From positions 62,001 through 126,000 of the forward strand of contig NZ_WHOM01000039.1 in NCBI RefSeq assembly GCF_009739465.1: a stretch of DNA of 64,000 nt, in the 5' to 3' direction. Each line of letters starts with the position of its first letter. Position 1 is the stretch's first letter. The stretch is from Streptomyces apocyni (GTDB lineage Bacteria; Actinomycetota; Actinomycetes; Streptomycetales; Streptomycetaceae). Made by a program: the position numbers and the translations under genes. Below the pieces are notes generated by a model. It did not search any database and was not told the origin of the DNA. It saw nothing but the letters and a program-made list of their open reading frames with translations. Below are positions 58,680 through 64,000 of the stretch, piece by piece.

Positions 58680-60839
58680 ATGGCTGACACCACACTGCGT
58701 CTGGTCGAAGACGCTCCCCCCGCGCCCCAGGACACCGTCCCGGCCGCCGAGGACGCCCATCCGGCCGAGGCCGCCCCCACGGCCGTGGAACAGACCGTCG
58801 TCGACGTCGTCCAGGACGCCCGGCCGCGTCCCGTCGACACCCCCCAGACGCAGGCGGACGCAGGAACCTGGGTCGCCGAGCGGCGCGCCCAGCTGGCCGA
58901 CGCCCCGCCCGTCATCCCCACCTTCCTGCGCAACGCCGCCGAGTTCACCCACGCCACGAAGTGGACGGCCGCCTACTACGGGCACGCCATCGCCTTCCAC
59001 ACCATCCGGGTACCCGTGTACACGCTGCGCCTGGTGCGCCAGGCCCCGCGCGGCGCCGGACGGTACATCGCCCGGTGGGGGAAGTGGGTGGCCGACACCG
59101 AGGCCCGCCCCGTCGAGGCCAAGGCCGCGTCCAGCGCCGACATCGAGGCGTGGCTTGCCCTGTCCCGCGAACACTCCCGCCGGGTGCGCCCGCGGCGCAT
59201 CGCCTCGGTCGCGGTGGCGACCCTGACCGGCATCACCACCACCGTCGCCGGGTTCCTGGTCCCCGGCTGGACCCTCGCCGCCGCTGCCGCCGGTCTGCTG
59301 TTGTGCGGGCTGAACGGGAAGAAGACCGACCGGCCTCTGATCACCCGCTACGTCACTACCCGCACCCTGCGTCCGCTGGACTCCACCGAGGTGTTCGAGG
59401 CGCTGGCCGCGATCGGCATCGGCGGGAAGAAGGGCCGCGGCGGCGTCGAGTTCGCCGCCGAGGTCCAGCGCGACGGGCCCGGCTGGCGCGCCGAAGTCGA
59501 CCTCCCGCGCGGAGTGGAGGCCGCCGCGGTCCTGGACAAGCGCTCCGCGCTGGCCGCCGCCATGCGCCGCCCCGTCTCCACCGTGTGGCCCGAAGGGGAC
59601 CGCTCCGCGCACCCCGGGCGCCTCGTGCTGTGGGTGGCGCAGCAGGACCCGGCCAAGGCCGCCCGCAAGCTGTGGCCGTTGATGAAGTCTGGGCAGGCGG
59701 ACGTGTTCGCGCCGCTGCCGTTCGGCTTCGATCCGCGCGGCAACCTCGTCACCATCACCCTCATGTACTCCAACCTGCTGGTGGGAGGTATCCCCGGCTC
59801 GGGTAAGACGTCCTGCGCCCTGGCGATCGTGCTCGGTGTGGCCCTCGACCCCACCGCACAGCTGTGGATCTACGAACTCAAGGGCTCCGGTGACCTCGAC
59901 GCGGTCAAGCCGGTCTGCCACCGGTACATCTCCGGTGACGATGACGAGGACATTGCAGCCACCATCGCCGGTCTGCGCTCCGGTATCGCCGAGCAGCGCC
60001 GCCGCGCCAAGTTCATCAAGGGGTTGCCCTCCAGCGAGACCCCCGAAGGGAAGCGGGTCACCCGCGAACTGGAGGCCAAGTACCCCGAACAGAACCTCGG
60101 ACCGCGCGTCATCGTCGTCGACGAGGCACAGGAGCTGTTCACGCACTCCGAGTACAAGGACGAGGCCGCCGAGCTGTGCACCAAGCTCATCAAGAAGGGC
60201 CGCGCCTACGGAGTGATCCTCATCCTCCTCACACAGAACCCCGACGCGCCGTCCCTGCCGTCGTCGGTGTCGTCCAGTGTCGGCACCCGCCTGTGCTTGG
60301 CGGTGATGGACTGGCGGGCCAACAACAACGTGCTCGGTACCGGCGCCCACGAACGCGGCCTGCGCGCCACCGACATCTCCATCGACGAGCAGGGCACCGG
60401 CATCCTCGCCCGCGGCCGCGAAGGCACCACCGTCCGCGCGGCGTTCATCAAGCAGACCGAAGCCGAGGACATCGCCAAACGGGCCCTGGCCCTGCGCACC
60501 GCCGCCGGGACCCTGTCCGGCCAGGCCGCCGGGCAGCACGTCGAAGAGGTCGACGTGACCACCGTGGTGGACCACCTGCGGGCCATCTGGCCAGACGGCG
60601 CCGAAGCCGTCCACTCCCACCGCCTGGCCGAAGCCCTCGCCGCCTACCGGGCCGACCTATACGGGCCGTGGATGGCCGAGGAAGACACCGCGGCCCGCTC
60701 CACGGCACTCTCCGCAGCGCTCAAGCCGCACAAGGTACCCACCCGGCAGATCACCCTTCGGGAGTGCTGCGGCGGCGCCAAGGGCGTCCGGCACAGCGAC
60801 CTCCCCGAGCAGTTCGAGGGCACCACCGAAGACGACTGA
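58680..60839 (+). CDS. FtsK/SpoIIIE-type DNA translocase (TraB-like conjugation protein)
   Basis: 719 residues from ATG 58680. Ala/Pro/Glu-rich head (1-70), a membrane-associated part with one hydrophobic hairpin (about 180-212, ASVAVATLTGITTTVAGFLVPGWTLAAAAAGLLL), then the FtsK motor with Walker A GGIPGSGKTS (about 368-377) and Walker B RVIVVDEAQELF (about 475-486), QNPDAPSLPSSV sensor region and a C-terminal part (about 620-719) where TraB proteins have their winged-helix DNA-recognition domain. Streptomyces TraB moves double-stranded plasmid DNA between hyphae as a single conjugation protein. A chromosomal FtsK would be longer, with four membrane segments. Confidence 0.9.
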   Translation: MADTTLRLVEDAPPAPQDTVPAAEDAHPAEAAPTAVEQTVVDVVQDARPRPVDTPQTQADAGTWVAERRAQLADAPPVIPTFLRNAAEFTHATKWTAAYYGHAIAFHTIRVPVYTLRLVRQAPRGAGRYIARWGKWVADTEARPVEAKAASSADIEAWLALSREHSRRVRPRRIASVAVATLTGITTTVAGFLVPGWTLAAAAAGLLLCGLNGKKTDRPLITRYVTTRTLRPLDSTEVFEALAAIGIGGKKGRGGVEFAAEVQRDGPGWRAEVDLPRGVEAAAVLDKRSALAAAMRRPVSTVWPEGDRSAHPGRLVLWVAQQDPAKAARKLWPLMKSGQADVFAPLPFGFDPRGNLVTITLMYSNLLVGGIPGSGKTSCALAIVLGVALDPTAQLWIYELKGSGDLDAVKPVCHRYISGDDDEDIAATIAGLRSGIAEQRRRAKFIKGLPSSETPEGKRVTRELEAKYPEQNLGPRVIVVDEAQELFTHSEYKDEAAELCTKLIKKGRAYGVILILLTQNPDAPSLPSSVSSSVGTRLCLAVMDWRANNNVLGTGAHERGLRATDISIDEQGTGILARGREGTTVRAAFIKQTEAEDIAKRALALRTAAGTLSGQAAGQHVEEVDVTTVVDHLRAIWPDGAEAVHSHRLAEALAAYRADLYGPWMAEEDTAARSTALSAALKPHKVPTRQITLRECCGGAKGVRHSDLPEQFEGTTEDD

Positions 60840-60853
60840 GAGACGACGCGAGG

Positions 60854-60956
60854 CCGGTTTCGGCAAGGGCAGATGGTTTCACCCCAACCCGAAACCGGTT
60901 TCGACCCCGATATCGGCCAAAACCGGCCCTGGCCTGCCCTGATTTCAGGTTTCGGG
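60854..60956 (+). repeat. GGTTTCGG repeat cluster, candidate clt transfer locus
   Basis: Directly behind the translocase stop are repeated GGTTTC(G)/(C)GAAACC elements: CCGGTTTCGG (60854-60863), GGTTTC (60875), the perfect palindrome CGAAACCGGTTTCG (60890-60903), AAAACCGG (60919) and GGTTTCGG (60948), with CCGATATCGG (60907-60916) between. In Streptomyces plasmids the clt locus with TraB-recognition repeats lies next to tra. The rest of the 60840-61041 gap has no gene. Confidence 0.6.
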
Positions 60957-61041
60957 CCCGTGCGACAGATCCACAAAGAGCTCGCCAACCAGCCTCCTGG
61001 AGATGCTTCGCACGCCGACATCACTGCGAGAGGATGACCTC

Positions 61042-61260
61042 ATGGACGACGTCACCCTCACCGTCACGGGCGCCGTGTACGGGCAGCCCTGCATCGCCAC
61101 CATGCGGTACCCGCGCGGCGTCTGGGACGACGTCAGCGAGGAAGACCGCGAGGAGCTACGGAACATCGCACGCTGGCGCTTCGCCAACTGGGCGCGCGCC
61201 GGATACGACACCCAGCTCGCCGACGAGAACGTCGCGCAGTTGCCCGTCACCGCGGCCTAA
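61042..61260 (+). CDS. small hypothetical protein
   Basis: 72 residues from ATG 61042 (GAGAGGA upstream). DDVTLTVTGAVYGQPCIATMRYPRGVWDDVSEEDREELRNIARWRFANWARAGYDTQL; beta-rich start and a helical end. Not recognised; short acidic proteins of this kind are common in phage and element genomes. Confidence 0.65.
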   Translation: MDDVTLTVTGAVYGQPCIATMRYPRGVWDDVSEEDREELRNIARWRFANWARAGYDTQLADENVAQLPVTAA

Positions 61261-61301
61261 CCTCACCGCCGGGCCCACGCGGGGCGGGGCACACTGAAGC
61301 C

Positions 61302-61481
61302 ATGCAGCAGCCCGTCCTCGTCGACCTCTACGCGGCCCACGCGGCGACCGGTATCAAGCCGGGAACCATCCGCGTCTGGCTCCACCGCGGCAAACTCACC
61401 CACCACGGCCACGACTCATCCGGCCGCGACCTCGTCGACCTGCGCGAACTCCAGGCCCACACGCCCTCCAAGGCAGCTTGA
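61302..61481 (+). CDS. small MerR/AlpA-like helix-turn-helix protein
   Basis: 59 residues: LVDLYAAHAATGIKPGTIRVWLHRGKLTHHGHDSSGRDLVDLRELQAH has the winged HTH layout (helix, turn GIKPGTIRVWLHRGKL, wing, recognition of a final helix) of AlpA/MerR-type proteins. It may regulate the packaging/late genes downstream. Third protein of this fold in the element after the tandem excisionase pair. Confidence 0.75.
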   Translation: MQQPVLVDLYAAHAATGIKPGTIRVWLHRGKLTHHGHDSSGRDLVDLRELQAHTPSKAA

Positions 61482-61515
61482 CCAGCCTGATCGCACGGTG
61501 TAACACTCAAGGCAC

Positions 61516-61532
61516 GTCCGGCATGCCCGGAC
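61516..61532. other. short inverted repeat upstream of the lipoprotein gene
   Basis: GTCCGG-CATGC-CCGGAC lies between the HTH gene and the lipoprotein gene. It could be an operator of the small HTH protein or a weak hairpin. The rest of 61482-61647 shows no gene. Confidence 0.4.
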
Positions 61533-61647
61533 ACAGCAGCCCCGCCACCGCGCGGCTCACCTGTGTCACAGACCAGCAACACCCCACACACCGCGCGTGA
61601 CCACCCAGCAGACTTCCCCTTCCGGCCCGGACCACCCAAGGGGAACC

Positions 61648-62073
61648 ATGCGCACCCGCATCACCACCGCCGCCGCGATCGCCGTACTCGCGATCGCCCT
61701 CGTCGGCTGCAGCAGCGAAACCGACCCGGAGAGCGCGGCCAGCGACATTCCGACGCTCAGCGCCGAGGACAAGGCCAAGGCCCGCGAAGCCGCTGGACTC
61801 CCGCCCGAGCCCGACGCAGCCACGACCGACGCCTACATCAAGGCACTCAACGCCATCAGCCCGGACATCGTCGACGGCAAGATCGACAAGGCCGTCAGCC
61901 GCGGACTCAACCAGTGCAGCTCCATCAAGTCCTCCCCCGACGACCGGGAGAAGCTGGCACAGCTGGCCCTCGACCGCTTCACGATCTCCACACGCCTGCC
62001 TGACCTCAACACCCCAGACACCGGCGGCAAGGTCCTGGACGCCGTACACAAGCACCTCTGCCCCGACTTCTGA
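61648..62073 (+). CDS. lipoprotein of the integrated element (DUF732-like)
   Basis: 141 residues from ATG 61648 (AAGGGGA upstream). Signal MRTRITTAAAIAVLAIALVGCSS with lipobox LVGC (Cys about 21), then a helical domain with TDAYIKALNAISPDIVDGKIDKAVSRGLNQCSSIKSS and a final HLCP; the Cys pair and spacing resemble DUF732 secreted proteins. Exposed on the outer membrane face. Phage- and plasmid-borne lipoproteins often act in entry exclusion or superinfection immunity; that role here is inference. Confidence 0.78.
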   Translation: MRTRITTAAAIAVLAIALVGCSSETDPESAASDIPTLSAEDKAKAREAAGLPPEPDAATTDAYIKALNAISPDIVDGKIDKAVSRGLNQCSSIKSSPDDREKLAQLALDRFTISTRLPDLNTPDTGGKVLDAVHKHLCPDF

Positions 62074-62099
62074 CATCAGAAGCACCACGAGGAGATCGT

Positions 62100-62354
62100 G
62101 TGGCCAGCAGAGATCGCGGATTCGACGAGTTGGGGTGCTTCGGGGCCTTCCTCGCACTCGGATTCGCCGAAGTGCTCTACCAGGTAGTCGCAGTCTCCTG
62201 GCGCCGAGGTGAATACGGCCCGGCCGTCATCCTTGCCGCTCTCGTCGCCGCTGTGGTCGTCACGGCCTGCGCCGTCTGGTGGGTGCGGGAGTTCGGCATC
62301 GCCATCTGGAACCGCCGCCGAGAACGGCAGCAGAAGCGGCACCGGGCGGACTGA
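62100..62354 (+). CDS. small membrane protein
   Basis: 84 residues from GTG 62100 (CGAGGAGA upstream). Two hydrophobic segments (about 12-31 and 41-60) and a strongly basic end NRRRERQQKRHRAD. Its place between lipoprotein and HNH gene would also suit a holin- or exclusion-type protein, but nothing in the sequence decides. Confidence 0.68.
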   Translation: MASRDRGFDELGCFGAFLALGFAEVLYQVVAVSWRRGEYGPAVILAALVAAVVVTACAVWWVREFGIAIWNRRRERQQKRHRAD

Positions 62355-62446
62355 CTACGCCCGTATCTGCGTTCCGGGGGGATCATGTCGCATCCTCGCC
62401 TCACGTCCCGCCACCGCACGGGGCTCACGCACGCACAGGGGGCCTC

Positions 62447-62803
62447 ATGCCGCGCAAGGCGATGCAGGTGTGCCCCACCCCGGGGTGCCCCACTCTCACC
62501 CCAGGGGGGAGGTGCCAGCCCTGCCAGACCCAGGCCAGGGCCGCACGTCCTACCCCCCACACGCGCGGCTACAACGCTGCCTGGCGCAAGGCCAGTACCG
62601 CATACCTGCGCGATCATCCGTACTGCGAATGCGAGCAGTGCGTAGTGCTGCCCCAGCTGCAGCGTGACCTCGCTACTGAGGTCGATCACATCGACGGCCT
62701 CGGACCACTCGGCCCCAGAGGCTTCGACCCGGCCAACTGGCAGGCCATGAGTAAGCGCCATCACTCACGCAAGACCGCGCGAGAGACCTTCGGCACCTCG
62801 TAA
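62447..62803 (+). CDS. HNH endonuclease
   Basis: 118 residues from ATG 62447 (AGGGGGCC upstream). Zinc-binding Cys pairs CPTPGCPTLTPGGRCQPCQ, then the HNH core VDHIDGLGPLGPRGFDPANWQAMSKRHHSRKTA with His of VDH, Asn of NW and His of KRHHS. In siphophages and capsid-encoding satellites an HNH nuclease directly before the terminase genes is needed for cos cleavage with the terminase. Position and size fit this role. Confidence 0.9.
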   Translation: MPRKAMQVCPTPGCPTLTPGGRCQPCQTQARAARPTPHTRGYNAAWRKASTAYLRDHPYCECEQCVVLPQLQRDLATEVDHIDGLGPLGPRGFDPANWQAMSKRHHSRKTARETFGTS

Positions 62804-62963
62804 CCATCCGTGACCGGACCCAGGGGGTGACCCCCAACCGGCCAGGGGGTCCAGAGCGCGGGGGAGGGCGCTCAGAGGTGCGCCGGGTTCAGAGGGTCCA
62901 CCGCTGTCACGCAAGGTGACGACACTCGGTGCTGCGCAACGCAGCGATGAGGGAGTGATCGAC
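62804..62963 (+). other. non-coding segment before terminase, candidate cos/pac site
   Basis: 160 bp without gene, between HNH and small terminase genes, where cos sites of HK97-like phages usually lie. It contains the dyad GGGGGTGACCCCC (62823-62835), a repeated CAGGGGGT (62821, 62843) and CGCGGGGGAGGGCG. Exact cleavage position cannot be read from the sequence. Confidence 0.45.
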
Positions 62964-63437
62964 ATGCCCCGTGGAGGAGCACGCGCGGTCTCCGGTCCGG
63001 CGCCTGACCCGCGGTCACTGCGCAGTTCGAAGGCTGCGGACAAGGGCGGGTGGCGGACGCTTCCCGCAGAGGGCCGCCAAGGCGAGCCGCCCCAGTGGCC
63101 GCTGACGACGGCCGCCGAGCGGGAGCTGGACCTATGGGACGAGCTGTGGGGCAAGCCGCAGGCGGTGGCGTGGGAGGACATGGGGCAGGAGCTGGAGGTG
63201 GCGCTGTTCGTACGGACGCTGGCGGAGGCGGAGCGGGCGGACGCGCGGGTGGATGTGAAGAAGATGATCCGCAGCTACCTCGATTCTCTCGGTCTGAGTG
63301 TGGCGGGGATGAACCGGAACCGGTGGAAGATCGCGCCTGCTGAGGAGCCTGAAGAGCTGGCCCCTGCTGCGGCGACTGGGCGGCGGCCTGGTCCGCGTGA
63401 CCGGCTGAAGGTCGTGCCCAGTGGCGAAGGCGTCTGA
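62964..63437 (+). CDS. phage terminase small subunit, P27 family
   Basis: 157 residues from ATG 62964 (GAGGGAGT upstream). GPAPDPRSLRS near the start, WRTLPAEGRQGEPPQWPLTTAAERELDLWDELWGKPQAVAWE and a basic helical end; this is the P27-type small terminase layout that recognises packaging sites and loads the large subunit. Lies between HNH gene and large terminase. Overlaps the large subunit gene by 17 bp. Confidence 0.88.
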   Translation: MPRGGARAVSGPAPDPRSLRSSKAADKGGWRTLPAEGRQGEPPQWPLTTAAERELDLWDELWGKPQAVAWEDMGQELEVALFVRTLAEAERADARVDVKKMIRSYLDSLGLSVAGMNRNRWKIAPAEEPEELAPAAATGRRPGPRDRLKVVPSGEGV

Positions 63438-64000
63438 CGCCGCCGCCGAGTTCGTCGTCGACTTCCCCACGCTGTGGGTCGTGCCGTACTGGATCGAGGC
63501 TCACTGTCCGGTCCCGGACGGCTTCCGGGCGGGCGAGGATCTCGAGCTGTACCCGTGGCAGCTGTGGTGCACGGTCAACCACTACCGAGTGCGCCCGACC
63601 GCGCGTGTGGGCCAGCTGGCGCCCGCGTTCCACTACCGGCGCAGTCAGGTGGTGGCGCCGCAGAAGACCGGCAAGGGCCCGTGGTCGGCGACCATCGTCC
63701 TGGCCGAAGCCGCGGGCCCGGTCGTGTTCGACGGGTGGGCTCGCGGCGGCGAACGGTACCGGTGTGCGGATCACGGATGCTCGTGCGGCTGGTGGTATGA
63801 GTACGAGGCGGGCGAGCCGATGGGGACGCCGTGGCCGACACCGTTGATCCAGCTGACCGCGACGTCTGAGGACCAGGTCGCGAACGTGTACCGGCCGCTG
63901 AAGAGCATGGTGAAGCGGGGACACCTCGCCGGGCTGATGACGGCTGGCGAAGAGTTCACGCGGGTCGGGGACGACGGCCGGATCGACGTGGTCACCTCCT
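63421..64000 (+). CDS. phage terminase large subunit, N-terminal part (cut by window end)
   Basis: 193 codons visible from GTG 63421, frame open to the edge. FPTLWVVPYWIEAHCPVPDGFRAGEDLELYPWQLWCTVNHYRV is the adenine-side start of TerL; SQVVAPQKTGKGPWSATIVLAE carries the deviant Walker A (residues about 77-83); CADHGCSCGWWYEYEAGEPMGTPWPTPLIQLTATSEDQVANVYRPL follows, with a small Cys-rich insert. It is the packaging motor and nuclease; the Walker B and nuclease half lie outside the window. GTG has GAAGG upstream. Confidence 0.93.
   Translation, partial: MAKASDAAAEFVVDFPTLWVVPYWIEAHCPVPDGFRAGEDLELYPWQLWCTVNHYRVRPTARVGQLAPAFHYRRSQVVAPQKTGKGPWSATIVLAEAAGPVVFDGWARGGERYRCADHGCSCGWWYEYEAGEPMGTPWPTPLIQLTATSEDQVANVYRPLKSMVKRGHLAGLMTAGEEFTRVGDDGRIDVVTS

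Larger units (their letters stand above)
45680..64000. mobile_element. integrated hybrid element (AICE-like conjugation genes with a phage packaging module), right end not in window
   Basis: Bounded on the left by the duplicated tRNA 3' end. Contents in order: hypothetical gene, tyrosine integrase and repressor leftward; then rightward excisionase-type genes, small genes, primase-polymerase/helicase, repeat-rich probable origin, ribbon-helix-helix regulator, Spd-like membrane proteins, FtsK/TraB translocase, clt-like repeats, HTH, lipoprotein, HNH nuclease, terminase small and large subunits. The first two-thirds fits an actinomycete integrative and conjugative element of the prim-pol type. 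The end fits a siphophage head operon. No portal, capsid or tail genes are visible before the window stops. Confidence 0.88.

Noticed and set aside
58680..60839. Chromosomal FtsK cell-division translocase
   Set aside because: Too short, lacks the four-segment membrane domain, and sits with Spd-like genes inside the mobile element.

Overview
The window is high-GC actinobacterial DNA, almost certainly a Streptomyces chromosome. The evidence is the very strong third-position GC bias, the many GTG and some TTG starts, the fasR-fabD-fabH-acpP-fabF cluster, a matB / carboxyltransferase pair near an MreB/Mbl-like gene (gene order I recall from S. coelicolor), DUF3145 and DUF3068 genes, a mycothiol-type DinB-fold protein and a SpoIIE-type phosphatase. 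The left 45.5 kb is ordinary core chromosome. The right 18.3 kb, from an attachment site at about 45680 to the window edge, is an integrated mobile element whose right end is not in view.

Core part. 1-4.1 kb: end of an alpha/beta hydrolase, a MerR regulator with a co-translated aldo/keto reductase, a cysteine-cluster/pentapeptide-repeat protein, a serine hydrolase and a pirin. 4.2-9.2 kb: the PucR-type regulator FasR and the type II fatty acid synthase genes, closed by a strong terminator. 9.2-17 kb: DUF3145, an SGNH lipoprotein, a GH3 beta-glucosidase with a PA14 insert, Ohr, an MDR oxidoreductase divergent from a MarR regulator, and a second PucR-type regulator behind a small exported protein. 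17.3-29.4 kb: a DUF3068 protein and a tightly overlapping operon that looks dedicated to a cell-surface glycan (GT4 glycosyltransferase, two class I methyltransferases, a very large AftD-like GT-C arabinofuranosyltransferase with carbohydrate-binding domains, a condensation-fold acyltransferase, a DMT/EamA permease, a Trm112-like protein and an FkbM methyltransferase with two TTA codons). 29.5-45.4 kb: a DinB-like protein, a MerR-controlled flavin reductase, matB and a fused carboxyltransferase, an MreB-like protein, a GAF sensor kinase with a degenerate ATPase domain, an RNase J, a DUF998 membrane protein, a GAF/PAS/PP2C phosphatase and a three-gene sugar-type operon (oxidoreductase, PmoA-like protein, cupin).

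Mobile element (45.68 kb to beyond 64 kb). It starts at a 44-nt duplicate of the 3' part of a tRNA-Met(CAT) gene. It then carries a leftward tyrosine integrase and XRE repressor, a rightward excisionase pair controlled from a palindromic operator, a run of overlapping small genes, a primase-polymerase/helicase replication protein followed by a GTGGAC-repeat region that looks like an origin, a ribbon-helix-helix repressor with three GGTGTCATGACACC operators over a promoter for the next operon, Spd-like membrane proteins and an FtsK/TraB-type DNA translocase. A repeat region resembling a clt locus follows. This is the toolkit of an actinomycete integrative and conjugative element. The same rightward gene train then continues into HNH endonuclease, P27-type terminase small subunit and terminase large subunit, which is a phage head-packaging start. 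The main discovery candidate is therefore a hybrid element that combines conjugative double-stranded-DNA transfer with a phage packaging module, together with its three unannotated control regions.
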